Assembly (NCBI RefSeq): GCF_020010905.1
Contig: NZ_JAGJBY010000001.1
Location: 5,538,001-5,602,000 of the forward strand
Direction: 5' to 3'
Source of the DNA: Streptomyces acidiscabies
GTDB taxonomy: Bacteria; Actinomycetota; Actinomycetes; Streptomycetales; Streptomycetaceae
DNA length: 64,000 bases
How positions within the stretch are numbered: the stretch's first letter is position 1; the number at the start of each line of letters is the position of its first letter. Below, one piece after another: positions 43,923 through 53,583 of this stretch. The position numbers were made by a program, and so were the translations under genes. Below the pieces are notes generated by a model. It did not search any database. It saw nothing but the letters and a program-made list of their open reading frames with translations, and was not told the DNA's origin.

Positions 43923-44274
43923 GGTCCGTTCCCTTTCGTAGCAGGGGTACGTCCGGCATCAGTGCGCCACGGAAGGGGGACGGGAGCGTGCCTCGTACAC
44001 GTCCGCTCCATGAGGGGCGGGCGGAGCCCGGCCGGACCGAACCTCGTGCAGGACGTGCGTCAGGACGCCGACACTGTGCTGCGCCCGCGTGGTCATGTCA
44101 ACACGTTTCGGCTCAACACCGCCCGGATCACTAGGAATTGACACCCCCTTGACTCTTCCTCGCCCCGGTGTCCTGCCCCGGCCGCACTACGCTCTGCGGG
44201 CAGCCGCTGCCCGGCGACCACGCATCGCCCAGGAATGTCACCGGCAACACGGCCGGGCCGCTTGGGGGTCGACC
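43923..44274. other. divergent promoter gap
   Basis: About 350 bp between the Asp-box gene and its decayed relative. No gene is visible. Confidence 0.4.
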
Positions 44275-44730
44275 ATGTACGCAGGCGCAAGAGCCTCCGC
44301 TACTGCCACGGGCGGCGTGCACGCGGCCATCGCCTCGCCCAGGCAGTCTGTCGTCCCCGCCCTGCCCGGTGATCCGTACGCCAACTGCGACGGCACCGGC
44401 ATCACCTACCCGTCCGCCGAGGAAGAGCCCTACGTCTCGGTCGATCAGCGCAACGCGATCGGCATCTTCCGGCAGGGCCGCTGGTCCAACGGCGGCGCCA
44501 GGGCCCTGACCGCCACCCGCTTCACCGGGACCGCGTTGCCGCTCACCCACCGCACACCGTGCGGCCTGCCCTTCCAGCGCGCCTCCGACGGCTGGGTCGG
44601 CTTCGGCCCGGACGGCACCGGGTACTTCAGCGGCCTGGTCCTCGACGCCGCCGACGCCTGTAACGGGGGCGCCGCCTCTGCCTCGTACGACGGCGGCCGT
44701 ATTCGGAAGCGCGCCAGCCGGTCGCCGAGG
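44275..44730 (+). pseudogene. decayed secreted Asp-box protein
   Basis: The frame from ATG 44275 gives GDPYANCDGTGITYPSAEEE, PYVSVDQRNAIGIFRQGRWS, NGGARALTATRF, then FQRASDGWVGFGPDGTGYFS, matching the first blades of secreted sialidase-like proteins. After about residue 145 (YDGGRIRKR) the frame is scrambled. Parts of the first Asp-box block also look deleted. Confidence 0.6.
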
Positions 44731-45291
44731 TCGACCCGAACGCGCCCGACGGCGCCACCAAGGCCCTGCGGGCGGGCGGCGATCTGCCCGGTGTGGCCAT
44801 CGCCCCACGCGGCGGCGAGAACCACCCCACCGAACGGCGCATCTCCCGGATCTTCGACTGGCCACAGGCATCCTGTGCGGGCTGGGGCCACTTCCTGGGC
44901 GGCTACGGGGGGCCTCACTACGAACGGCCCGACCGTCCGGCCCCTTGCAGCCGCCACGGCATCGACATCGGCGTCACCACGGGCTGCTGCCCCGGCCGCA
45001 CCGCACCGGCACACCCTCGGTATCCACCGGACGCGCCGTGGCTGTTATGCATCCTTGCCGCCTCTCGTCGGCTGGACACCAGTGGCCGCGTGGCACTGAT
45101 GGTGAATCAGTTTCCTTTCACAGGACGAGATTCAGACTATTTGTGATCTTTTATCCGGAATTCTGGTGGGCGTGGTAGTGGATCGCTAGGTTCGCTGGCG
45201 TACGACGGCGGTGCCTGCCCCGCACACCGTGGGGGAAGTGGCGATCGATGCCGTCGTGCATCCGGTTCGCCCAGCATCAGGGGGGTTCGTC
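44731..45291. other. gap with decayed coding sequence
   Basis: About 560 bp. The beginning is probably the remainder of the decayed Asp-box gene in shifting frames. The last 150 bp (45110-45200) are AT-richer and should hold the promoter of the next gene. Confidence 0.4.
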
Positions 45292-46905
45292 ATGTCCGGT
45301 TCCATCCGCATGCCGTTGGCCAGGTCGCGGCGGCGAAGACTGTCCGTCTGGGCGGTCGTGCTCCTGGTCCTGTCGTTCGGGCTGGCGGGCCTTCAGTCCA
45401 CGCCCGCGTCCGCCGCCCCGCACGGCCAGGGCAATGCCGCCCGGACGGCGACCAGCGGCGGCGCTCGGGTGGCGGCTGCCGTCACCGACAAGCCGCGGCA
45501 GTACACGGCCGAGGAACTCGACCAGCTCAACGCCCGGCTGTACGACGAGGACACGATGAGCAAGGGCAGGGCCGGGCACAGCCCTCAGCACGCCCCGCTC
45601 GGTACCGCGCTCACCGATCCCTCCTCGGTGCGATCCGCCGCTCCCACCGTCGCGACCACCGTGCGCGACAGCGCGATCCCGGCCTCCGGGATATCCGGCG
45701 GCTCCTCGTTCCTGTCCTCGACGCAGGAGCCGAGCACCGACGCCAACGGCTCCAACATCTTCCAGACCGGCAACTGGTACGCCACCCGCTCCACCGACAA
45801 CGGCGCGACCTGGTCCTACCTCGACCCGTACTCCCTGTTCGGGTCGGGGTTCTGCTGCGACCAGGTCACCCAGTACGACCCCGCGACCGGCAGGCAGTTC
45901 TGGCTGCTCCAGTTCAGCGACCACCTGGTGATCGCCAACGCCACCGCCTCCGGCTCCGGCGCGTTCACCAACTGGTGCTACTGGAACATCACCCCGAGCT
46001 GGCTGGGCCTGGCGAGCACCACGGGGCTGGACTACAACGACATGACCATCAGCAACAGCAACGTCAACATCTCCACCAACTTCTTCCCCACCTCCGGGGC
46101 AGGCGGTGCCGGTCTGCTACGGCTGCCGAAGAGCGCGATGAGCACCTGCGGCGCCTTCAACTACGGCTATCTGACCCGCACCGACAACTTCACGTACAAG
46201 CTGGTGCCCGGCTCCACCGACACCCTCTACTGGGGCAGCAACTGGGGCCAGACCAACGGCAGTTCGTTCCGGGTGTTCGCCTGGCCGGAGAACTCCGGCA
46301 ACTACTCGTGGTGGGACCGCACCATCCCCACGTACGGCTTCTACAACCGCAACAGCGGCCAGAACTGCGCCAGCGCCGACGGCGTGGTGACCAACTGGTG
46401 CCAGTACGCCGACTCCCGCGTCCTGGGCGCCTACCGGACCGCCGGGCTGATCGGCTTCTCCTTCAACGCCAAACAGGACAGCAGTCACCCCTTCCCCTAC
46501 ACCCGGTTCGTCTGGTTCAACGAATCGGACAAGAACCTCAACGGTTCCGGTGACCTGTGGGGCAGCTGGGGCGCCATCCAGTTCGCCGCTCTCGCACCCA
46601 ACTCCCAGGGTCGGGTGGGCCTGGAATTCGCCTGGGGCGGCGGCACCGGAACCACCCACTACTACCCCGGCAGCGGCATCAACACCCAAGCCGCCAACGC
46701 CGTCGACACCAGCCCCAACTACTACCTGTGGGGCGCCGGAAACACCTGTACCTACTCCGGCCTGCCCCGCTGGGGCGACTACCTCACCGTCCGCACCTAC
46801 CAGGCCGACCCCACCCGCTGGATCGCCGCCGGCTATGCGATGAAGGGCGGCAACTGCGGTGCCACCGGGGCCTACCCCGAACCGCACAACGTCCTGTTCT
46901 CCTAG
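45292..46905 (+). CDS. large secreted protein, unknown function
   Basis: 537 residues. Signal peptide: MPLARSRRRRLSVWAVVLLV continuing to ASAAPHG. The mature protein is rich in Trp, Tyr, Asn, Ser and Gly, with one Asp-box-like STDNGATWSYLD and paired cysteines (GFCCDQVTQYD, NWCYWN, STCGAFN, NCASADG, NTCTYSG, GNCGATG). A propeller-like fold related to the Asp-box neighbour is plausible. ATG 45292 follows GGGGGG; in-frame upstream codons lack a signal. No enzyme family recognised. Confidence 0.7.
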   Translation: MSGSIRMPLARSRRRRLSVWAVVLLVLSFGLAGLQSTPASAAPHGQGNAARTATSGGARVAAAVTDKPRQYTAEELDQLNARLYDEDTMSKGRAGHSPQHAPLGTALTDPSSVRSAAPTVATTVRDSAIPASGISGGSSFLSSTQEPSTDANGSNIFQTGNWYATRSTDNGATWSYLDPYSLFGSGFCCDQVTQYDPATGRQFWLLQFSDHLVIANATASGSGAFTNWCYWNITPSWLGLASTTGLDYNDMTISNSNVNISTNFFPTSGAGGAGLLRLPKSAMSTCGAFNYGYLTRTDNFTYKLVPGSTDTLYWGSNWGQTNGSSFRVFAWPENSGNYSWWDRTIPTYGFYNRNSGQNCASADGVVTNWCQYADSRVLGAYRTAGLIGFSFNAKQDSSHPFPYTRFVWFNESDKNLNGSGDLWGSWGAIQFAALAPNSQGRVGLEFAWGGGTGTTHYYPGSGINTQAANAVDTSPNYYLWGAGNTCTYSGLPRWGDYLTVRTYQADPTRWIAAGYAMKGGNCGATGAYPEPHNVLFS

Positions 46906-46916
46906 CACCGGATCAG

Positions 46917-46958
46917 GCCCGGTGGCCGGGCAGGGATCTCCCCGCCCGGTCACCGGGC
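46917..46958 (+). terminator. hairpin terminator
   Basis: GCCCGGTG and CACCGGGC arms, with a further inner pairing (GCCGGGC / GCCCGGT), 11 bp after the stop of the secreted protein gene. Confidence 0.6.
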
Positions 46959-47004
46959 CACGCCCGTGGAGGAACCGGCCGGCACCGTGGGGAGTCGAAC
47001 CTGT

Positions 47005-47412
47005 ATGAAGCGCTCCCTGCGCGCCGCGTTCGCCGTCCCGGCGCTGGCCGCCACGGTGCTGTCGGCCGCCGGATGCGGTAGCTCCCGGGGGCCGGAGTCG
47101 TCCGACGCCGGCATCGAGGGCCGCACCATGGTCGATGCCGGTTGCCCGATGGTCCGCGGCCACAGCCCCTGCCCCGACCGGCCCCTGAGCGCCCGGCTGA
47201 CCATCACCACCGGCGATCCCGAACGGACGGTCACCGAGACCACCAGCGGCACCGACGGCCACTTCCGTATCCCGCTGCCGCCGGGCGACTACACCCTCCA
47301 CCCGGCCAACCTCACCAGCGCCGTCACACCGACCGCCCAGCCGATGGACGTCACCGTCACCAGCGGACGGTTCACCACGATCGTCGTCTCATTCGACTCG
47401 GGCATCCGCTGA
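47005..47412 (+). CDS. lipoprotein with carboxypeptidase-regulatory-like domain
   Basis: 135 residues. Type II signal with lipobox LSAAGC (Cys about residue 23). The mature part has an Ig-like CarboxypepD_reg pattern: ARLTITTGDPERTVTETTSG, DGHFRIPLPPGDYTLHPANL. Exported and anchored to the membrane. GGGGAG precedes ATG 47005. Probably a separate unit after the terminator. Confidence 0.72.
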   Translation: MKRSLRAAFAVPALAATVLSAAGCGSSRGPESSDAGIEGRTMVDAGCPMVRGHSPCPDRPLSARLTITTGDPERTVTETTSGTDGHFRIPLPPGDYTLHPANLTSAVTPTAQPMDVTVTSGRFTTIVVSFDSGIR

Positions 47413-47759
47413 GGCGCCTCCGTCCCCGCCGGGAACCGGACGACGGTCTGCGTGCGGGGGAAGCGGCGGCTCGGAGGCGGACTCGACCCCGTCGCGCCCT
47501 TCCGCTCAGCCGGTGACCCCGACTCCCTCGGGAAGCAGTTCCAACGTGCCCGGCCTCCCGACAGCCTCGGCGAAAGAACCCTCCGCGTCTGCGGGCTGCG
47601 CCGGACACGCAGAGGGAACGATCTTCCCCGGCGACGCGCCCGAACAGCGGCTGTGGCCGACGCCGACGCCATGCTCCCGGTCCAGCGCCGGGAGAAGCCG
47701 TTGCCTTCCGCAGCTTCGCCTTCGCCGTCGAGAGCGGTGCGCCTTCTACCTGGGCGCGG
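47413..47759. other. gap without a recognisable gene
   Basis: About 350 bp between convergent genes. Only arginine/proline-rich frames; nothing recognised. Confidence 0.4.
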
Positions 47760-48581
47760 TCACCGTGCCCCCTTCCGCGCGAACGTGTCGCCCTGGCCCG
47801 CGCCCCTGGTCAGGAGCTTGCCCAGTGCCGTGAGTCCGTGCCGGACCGCACGGCCGTTGCGCACGGTGTCGATGAGTCCGGCTCCGCGGAGGGCAGGACC
47901 GGTCTGCCCGGACCGGCTGGATAGACCACCAGCAGCGTTGTCGCCGGCCAGAGCCGCCCCGGTCCAGTAGAACGTGGGCAGCGGAACCAGGCCTCGGTCG
48001 GCTGCCGTCACGTACCGCGCATAGGGCGCGTCGACATCCCAGCAGCCGTCGACCAGCCGGGAGCCCGGGCACAGTGCGGCCAGCGCTCCGGCGACCCCGC
48101 GCTTGGCCGCGTCGAGAGCGTAACGCGCGAACTCGACCTCGTGGCCGACCGCCACCTGGGGCCAGGACGCGGCGTCGAAGGCGTCATGCAGGCCCAGGCA
48201 CAACCGCTCCCGGGAGGGGACGTCACCGTGGACCAGATCCCTCAGCCAAAGGGGTACGGGGCCCCTCCGCCCGGCCCAGGCCTGTTCGACGCCCGCCCGC
48301 ACCAGGGTGATGGGGGCGGCCCGGACCGCGTCCAGGCCGGTCGCCAGGTCCGTGCTCAGCGGGTCGAGGAACGCCGGGCCCGTGTATGCGGAGATCAGGT
48401 CCCACAGCGGGCGGGTGGTGCCGGGCAGGCGTTGCCGTAATCCGCGCCGCCACCGTCCGAACACATCCGGGCGCCGCAGCATCATCAGTGCGAGCTTGAG
48501 CTCGACGAGCGGCGCCGACGGCAATGCCCGCACCGTGGACCCGGATCCTTCGGTCGTCCTGGATTCGTCCTGGCAGGCCAA
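47760..48581 (-). CDS. DUF5937/ArsR-type regulator with a damaged winged helix
   Basis: 273 codons (a GTG at 48533 is an alternative start). The N-terminal DUF5937-like domain reads SAPLVELKLALMMLRRPDVF, RPLWDLISAYTGPAFLDPLS and SWPQVAVGHEVEFARYALDA. The C-terminal helix-turn-helix of this family (about 65 residues) is represented only by its end, LRGAGLIDTVRNGRAVRHGL followed by TALGKLL; the first helices are replaced by a short GLSSRSGQTGPA segment. An internal deletion has probably removed DNA binding. Confidence 0.65.
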   Translation of the reverse strand: MACQDESRTTEGSGSTVRALPSAPLVELKLALMMLRRPDVFGRWRRGLRQRLPGTTRPLWDLISAYTGPAFLDPLSTDLATGLDAVRAAPITLVRAGVEQAWAGRRGPVPLWLRDLVHGDVPSRERLCLGLHDAFDAASWPQVAVGHEVEFARYALDAAKRGVAGALAALCPGSRLVDGCWDVDAPYARYVTAADRGLVPLPTFYWTGAALAGDNAAGGLSSRSGQTGPALRGAGLIDTVRNGRAVRHGLTALGKLLTRGAGQGDTFARKGAR

Positions 48582-48623
48582 CGAGTCGTACCTGTCTCGA
48601 AGGCCGCGAACCCGAACCGGCGC

Positions 48624-49361
48624 TCAGTCGCTCTCGCGTCCGAGACGTGTGCTGATGCAGCCCCCCGTCCGCCGGACGACCTCGGCGACCCGCTCCAGCC
48701 GATGCGCGGGACCGGCCACGGCGAAGAGCGCTGCGACAGGGGTGTCGCCCCCGCAGTACAGCGGCGCGGCGACGCAGCGCGCCCCGGGCGCGAGGACGCC
48801 TCGGTCCACGGCGAAGCCACGCGCTCGGATATCCCGTGCCTCCCGGGGCCAGGAGGCCGGCACCGGGCCGGGCGGGAGCCGGTGACCGGGCGTCGTCGCG
48901 GCGCACGCCTTCCCGGCGGCGGTGTACCAGGGCCGGGGAAAGCGGTCCGTCGGCGCGGAGAGCGCGGCCCCCTCGCTCCCCGGAAACCACTCGACCAGGA
49001 ACGTCCGGTGCCGGCGCAGCACCGCCGTCCCCACAGCGGTGCCCGTCAACTCGGCCAACCTGCGCGCGGGTTCGGCCGCCGCCGTACGCAACCCGGGATG
49101 CGGCTGCCAGTCCTGCCCGAGCTGGAACATCCGCCAGCCGACGCGATATCCCCCCGCGTGGCGTTCGACGGCGCCCAGGGCGGTCAGCTGTTCCAGCAGC
49201 CGGTGTGCCGTGGCCTTGGGCAGTCCGCTCTCGGACGACAGCCGGGTCAGTCCCGCTCCCTGCGCGCGCTCCACCGCCGCCAGCAGCGCGAAGGCTCCCT
49301 CCAGGACGCTGCGCCCGCCGCCGCCCGTCGACGTACTCGCACCGTACGAGATTCCGGTCAT
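48624..49361 (-). CDS. IclR-family transcriptional regulator
   Basis: 245 residues. HTH at about 17-75 (SVLEGAFALLAAVERAQ, LTRLSSESGLPKATAHRLLE), effector domain 90-245 (EPARRLAELTGTAVGTAVLR, WYTAAGKACAA, GVLAPGARCVAAPLYCGGDT). Effector and targets unknown; the divergent AfsR-like gene is 160 bp away and may share the control region. Confidence 0.85.
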   Translation of the reverse strand: MTGISYGASTSTGGGGRSVLEGAFALLAAVERAQGAGLTRLSSESGLPKATAHRLLEQLTALGAVERHAGGYRVGWRMFQLGQDWQPHPGLRTAAAEPARRLAELTGTAVGTAVLRRHRTFLVEWFPGSEGAALSAPTDRFPRPWYTAAGKACAATTPGHRLPPGPVPASWPREARDIRARGFAVDRGVLAPGARCVAAPLYCGGDTPVAALFAVAGPAHRLERVAEVVRRTGGCISTRLGRESD

Positions 49362-49519
49362 GATTCCCCCTGCTCCCCGAGTTCCCGCGCGCACGGCGGT
49401 GGTCGGACCTCCGGCGCATCGCCATGCTGGGGCACGAGGGTGGGGCGAGATGTTGTCGATAGGTTGTCGTCCCCACTCGCGGGTGGACTCGGTGCACGGG
49501 GGAGAGATCGAGGGGGTCG

Positions 49520-52342
49520 ATGCCTCAATTACGTTTGCTCGGACCTGTGGAACTGGCCGCGCAGGCAGGGACGGCCGAGATCGGACCGCCGCAACGGCGC
49601 GCCGTGCTCGCGGCGTTGGCCGTGGACGCCGGCCGGCCGGTGGCTCCCGACGTGGTGATCCGACGGGTCTGGGGCCCGGACTCCCCACAGGGGGCCCGGC
49701 GTTCGGTGTACGCGCACGTCGCCCGGCTGCGCACCGTGTGCGAGGGAACCGGCCGGATCAGGGTGACACGCCGGTCCGGCGGGTACGTCCTGGAGGCCGA
49801 CCGGGACCGGATCGACGTCCACAGGTTCCGTCGGCTGGTCGGCGACGCGCGCGGTGCCGGGCTGCCGGACGGCGTACGCGCGAGGCTGCTGGGCGAGGCG
49901 CTCGGTCTGTGGCGGGGTGAGCCGCTGAGCGGGCTGGACGGTCCGTGGGTGGTGCAGACGCGCGAGGCGTGGCGGCGCGAGCACCTGGAGGCGACCGTCG
50001 CGTGGGCGCGGCTCCAGGCGCTCGACGACCCCGCCGTGGCGATCGGCCCGCTGTCCGCGCTGCTCGACGAACACCCGCTGACGGAACCGCTGGCAGAGAC
50101 GCTGATGCGGACGCTCTACGCGGCCGGCCGGGGCGCCGAGGCGCTGGAGTGCTATGCCGCCGTCCGGCGCCGGCTGTCCGAGGAACTGGGCACGGAGCCC
50201 GGCCCGGCGCTGCGTGCCGCCCACCAGGCGGTGCTGCGGGGAGGAGCGCCGGTACCGAGCAGGCCCCCGGCGAGCACCAAAGCCACACCCCAGCGGGTGG
50301 TTCCCGCCCAACTGCCGGTGGCGGTACGGGGGTTCACCGGGCGGACGGAGGAACTCGCGCGGCTGGACGCCTTCCTGACGACGGCGCCGTCGGCCCCCGT
50401 GGTGATCTCGGCGGTGTCCGGCACGGCGGGAGTGGGCAAGACGTCGCTGGCCGTGCACTGGGGCCACCGGGTGCGGAAGTCCTTCCCCGACGGGCAGTTG
50501 TACGTGAACCTGCGCGGGTTCGACCCGGGCGGCTCGTCGCGGGACCCGGCCGAGGCGCTGCGCGCTTTCCTGGACGCCCTGGAGGTGCCCCCCGCCAGGA
50601 TCCCCGCAGGCCTGGACGCACAGGCGGCCCTCTACCGGAGCCTGCTCGCCGACCGGCGGATGCTCGTCGTACTGGACAACGCCCGGGACGCCGACCAGGT
50701 CAGGCCACTGCTGCCCGGGGCACCCGGCTGTCTCGTCCTCGTCACCAGCCGCAACCGGCTCACCAGCCTGGCGGCCGTGGAGGGCGCCCACATGTTCGCG
50801 ATCGACGTACTCTCCTCCGCCGAGGCCGAGTCCATGCTGGCCGACCGGCTCGGCGGACCGCGTACGGCGACCGATCCCGCCGCCGTCGCCGAGATCACGG
50901 CCCGGTGCGCCGGTCTGCCCCTGGCGCTGGCCGTGGTGTCCGCCCGGGCCGCCGCCCAGCCGAACCTGCCGCTCGCCGTCCTCGCGGGCGAACTGCGCGA
51001 CGGGAACAGCCGCCTCGACGCGCTCGACGCAGGCGACCACGCCACTCGGGTACGTGCCGTCTTCTCCTGGTCCTACAAGGCCCTGAGCCCCGCCGCCGCC
51101 AGGCTGTTCCGGCTGCTCGGGCTGCATCCCGGGCCGGACATCTCCGGCCCGGCGGCGACGAGCCTGGCGGGCGAGCCCCCGGCACGCACCCGCCTGCTGC
51201 TGGCCGAACTGACGACCGCCCACCTGCTCGCCGAACCCGCCCCCGGCCGCTACTCCTTCCACGACCTGCTCCGCGCCTACGCCGGCGAGCTGGCCCGCGC
51301 CGAGGACGACGAGGACGGCCGACGGCGGGCGGCGCACCGGATCCTCGACCACTACCTGCACACCGCGCTGAAAGCGCAGCGCCTGCTGGGCCCACCCGCC
51401 GACCGCATCGTGCCCGCCCCCGTCCGGCCCGGCGTCCTCCCCGAGGAACCGGCCGGCCGGGACGCCGCCATGACCTGGTTCACCGCCGACCACTCCGTGC
51501 TGTCCGCCGCTCTGCACCAGGCCGCCCGGGACGGCTTCGACACCCATGCCTGGCAGTTGGCCGCCGCGCTGAGCACGTACCACCAGCGCGCCGTCCTGTG
51601 GTCCGAGTGGGCCGCCGCCCACACCGTCGCGCTGGCCGCCGCCGAGCGGCTGGGCGACCGGGCGGCGCAGGCGTGCGCGCTGCGCAACATCGCGAACGCC
51701 CAGTCGTCGCTCGGACGTCAGGAGGACGCCCGAGCCCGCCTCGACCGCGCCATGCGGCTGTACCGGGAGCTCGGCGACCCGGCGGGCGAGGCCCACACCC
51801 ATCTGGCCCTCGGCAGGGTCTCGACCCGCCAGGAGCGCCGCGCGGAGGCGCTCACCCACTCGCGGCGGGCGGTGGACCTCTTCGCCGTCGCGGGGGAGCG
51901 GGGCTGGCAGGGCATGGCGCTCAACAACGTCGGCTGGGACCACACGCTGCTCGGCCGCCACCGGCAGGCCGTCGACCTCGGCCGGCGGGCGCTCGCGCTC
52001 CTGGAGGGGGCCGGCCACCTCTCCGGCGAGGCCCACACCTGGGACACCCTCGGCTACGCCCACCACCACCTCGGCGAGTACGCGCAGGCGGCGGCCTGTT
52101 ACGAGCGGGCCGCCCGGCTCTTCCACGAGCTGGGCGACCGCTACTTCGAGGCGGACATCCTCGCCCACCTCGGTGACACCCTCCACGCGGCCCGGGACAC
52201 CGGCTCGACCCGGGACGCGTGGAGCCGGTCGCTGGCCCTCTTCGAGGAGCTCGGGCACCCGGACGCCGCCGCGCTGCGCGACCGGCTCCAGCACCACCTG
52301 GGCAAGGATCCGGCCGTCACCGCGCTCCCCGACCGTGACTGA
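49520..52342 (+). CDS. AfsR/SARP-type regulator with NB-ARC and TPR domains
   Basis: 940 residues. OmpR-like winged helix and BTAD fill 1-240 (RLLGPVELAAQAGTAEIGPP, SVYAHVARLRTV, RLLGEALGLWRGEPLSGLDG). The NB-ARC ATPase follows, with P-loop SGTAGVGKTSLA at about 300 and RMLVVLDNARDADQVRPLLP. TPR repeats fill about 690-930 (ALNNVGWDHTLLGRHRQAVD, GYAHHHLGEYAQAAACYERA). Large SARP/AfsR proteins switch on secondary metabolism. No intact biosynthetic cluster is adjacent; the broken terpene locus is 17 kb away. Confidence 0.92.
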   Translation: MPQLRLLGPVELAAQAGTAEIGPPQRRAVLAALAVDAGRPVAPDVVIRRVWGPDSPQGARRSVYAHVARLRTVCEGTGRIRVTRRSGGYVLEADRDRIDVHRFRRLVGDARGAGLPDGVRARLLGEALGLWRGEPLSGLDGPWVVQTREAWRREHLEATVAWARLQALDDPAVAIGPLSALLDEHPLTEPLAETLMRTLYAAGRGAEALECYAAVRRRLSEELGTEPGPALRAAHQAVLRGGAPVPSRPPASTKATPQRVVPAQLPVAVRGFTGRTEELARLDAFLTTAPSAPVVISAVSGTAGVGKTSLAVHWGHRVRKSFPDGQLYVNLRGFDPGGSSRDPAEALRAFLDALEVPPARIPAGLDAQAALYRSLLADRRMLVVLDNARDADQVRPLLPGAPGCLVLVTSRNRLTSLAAVEGAHMFAIDVLSSAEAESMLADRLGGPRTATDPAAVAEITARCAGLPLALAVVSARAAAQPNLPLAVLAGELRDGNSRLDALDAGDHATRVRAVFSWSYKALSPAAARLFRLLGLHPGPDISGPAATSLAGEPPARTRLLLAELTTAHLLAEPAPGRYSFHDLLRAYAGELARAEDDEDGRRRAAHRILDHYLHTALKAQRLLGPPADRIVPAPVRPGVLPEEPAGRDAAMTWFTADHSVLSAALHQAARDGFDTHAWQLAAALSTYHQRAVLWSEWAAAHTVALAAAERLGDRAAQACALRNIANAQSSLGRQEDARARLDRAMRLYRELGDPAGEAHTHLALGRVSTRQERRAEALTHSRRAVDLFAVAGERGWQGMALNNVGWDHTLLGRHRQAVDLGRRALALLEGAGHLSGEAHTWDTLGYAHHHLGEYAQAAACYERAARLFHELGDRYFEADILAHLGDTLHAARDTGSTRDAWSRSLALFEELGHPDAAALRDRLQHHLGKDPAVTALPDRD

Positions 52343-52378
52343 ACGAGGCAGGCACCGGCGCGGGCCGCGTCCGGGTGG

Positions 52379-52972
52379 TCATCCCGTCGACTCGCAGTTG
52401 CTGACGGTCTCTCCGTTGACGCAGACGTCCGTGTCGTCGCCGCCGTCGATCACGTCGGTGCCCGGACCGCCGTCCAGCCGGTCGTCGCCGGGGCCGCCGC
52501 GCAGTTCGTCGTCGCCGGGGCCGCCGCGTGCCCCGTCGGCTCCGGGACCGGCGTCCACCAGGTCGGTGCCCGGACCGCCGTCGACCGCGAAGTCGTCGCC
52601 GCCCTCTCCCCGTACGACGTCGTCGCCGGCCTGGCCGTGGAGGCTGTCGCGGCCGTCGCCGCCGAACAGTTCGTCGTCGCCGTCCCCGCCGGAGAGGGTG
52701 TCGTCCCCGGCGCCGGTGCAGACCGTGTCGTTCCCGCCGCCCGCCAGCACGTCGTGGTTCCCGTCGCCGGTCACGATGACGTCGTCGCCGTCGGTTCCGC
52801 TGACGACGGGCGCGTCGCTGACGATCGTGGCGGCCTTGCCGTCGCAGACCGGTACCGGGTCCGCGTGTGCCGGGGGAGAGGCGGCGAGCGTGGCTCCCCA
52901 CACCAGGACCGCTGCCGCGCCGAGGCGGCAGAGGGTGTGGAGTGCGGCGGGTGCGCTGTGCGAGGTGGGCAT
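52379..52972 (-). CDS. secreted RTX-like calcium-binding repeat protein
   Basis: 197 residues with a signal peptide (LGAAAVLVWGATLAASPPAH). From residue 60 on it consists of GGxGxDxLxGG-type repeats (GGGNDTVCTGAGDDTLSGG, GGDGRDSLHGQAGDDVVRG, GGPGDDELRGGPGDDRLDGG) that fold as a calcium-bound beta roll. It lacks the type I secretion signal of Gram-negative RTX toxins and uses Sec instead. Role unknown. Confidence 0.82.
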   Translation of the reverse strand: MPTSHSAPAALHTLCRLGAAAVLVWGATLAASPPAHADPVPVCDGKAATIVSDAPVVSGTDGDDVIVTGDGNHDVLAGGGNDTVCTGAGDDTLSGGDGDDELFGGDGRDSLHGQAGDDVVRGEGGDDFAVDGGPGTDLVDAGPGADGARGGPGDDELRGGPGDDRLDGGPGTDVIDGGDDTDVCVNGETVSNCESTG

Positions 52973-53000
52973 GGTTCCTCCTTCGACCTGCGGTACAGGT

Positions 53001-53573
53001 TCAGCGGATGACGATGTGCACGTAGGCGTTCACCGAGTTCAGGCACTGGTTCCCGGTGCCGTTGTCGTGCGCGGAGTAGCCGTTGTCGGAGTAGCCGTCG
53101 TCCTGGTAGCCGAGGACGAGGCTGCCGCCCCGGCCACCGACCAGGTACTGCCGTCCGACCACGTTCAGCAGGCGCTCCAGGCTGCCGGTGGCGCCCGGAA
53201 TGGTGATGAGGCCGTGGTACAGGTCGTTGTCCGAGGCCGGGTCGACGTACCGCTTCCAGGTGAGCCCCCTGCCGCCGGTCTGCACACAGCCGCCCCCGTC
53301 GACCGTGACGTGGTCGCCGGGCAGGAACGAGAAGGCGTAGGTCGTCGACGGCTCGGTCACGACCGGCTCGGTGATGGTGCAGTCGATCGGCAGGGTCGTG
53401 CCCGAACAGCCGGGGCTGTACTTGACGTCCCGCAGCGACAGGTGCGCGGGGACCCGCCGGACGTTGCGGTCGGTGGACGACGTCTGGTGGGACGCCGCCG
53501 AAGCGGCGGGGACGGTGCTCATCGCGGCGCCCACGGCGAGGGCGACGGCGGCGGTCGTCAGGATTTTTCTCAT
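53001..53573 (-). CDS. secreted LecA/PA-IL-like lectin candidate
   Basis: 190 residues with a signal peptide ending near ASAASHQ. The C-terminal half, DNDLYHGLITIPGATGSLER, LLNVVGRQYLVGGRGGSLVL, GYQDDGYSDNGYSAHDNG, follows the PA-IL (LecA) galactose-lectin pattern, in which an LxLGYxDxxYxDN loop binds calcium and sugar. The 80-residue N-terminal part (SPGCSGTTLPIDCTITEP) is extra. The start lies 10 bp from a TnpB-less IS605 element, so its leader is partly transposon-derived. Confidence 0.55.
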   Translation of the reverse strand: MRKILTTAAVALAVGAAMSTVPAASAASHQTSSTDRNVRRVPAHLSLRDVKYSPGCSGTTLPIDCTITEPVVTEPSTTYAFSFLPGDHVTVDGGGCVQTGGRGLTWKRYVDPASDNDLYHGLITIPGATGSLERLLNVVGRQYLVGGRGGSLVLGYQDDGYSDNGYSAHDNGTGNQCLNSVNAYVHIVIR

Positions 53574-53583
53574 GCTGGTTCAC

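Noticed and set aside
49529..52297. 922-codon minus-strand frame opposite the AfsR-like gene
   Set aside because: Low-complexity shadow of the real 940-residue regulator, with no recognisable domain.
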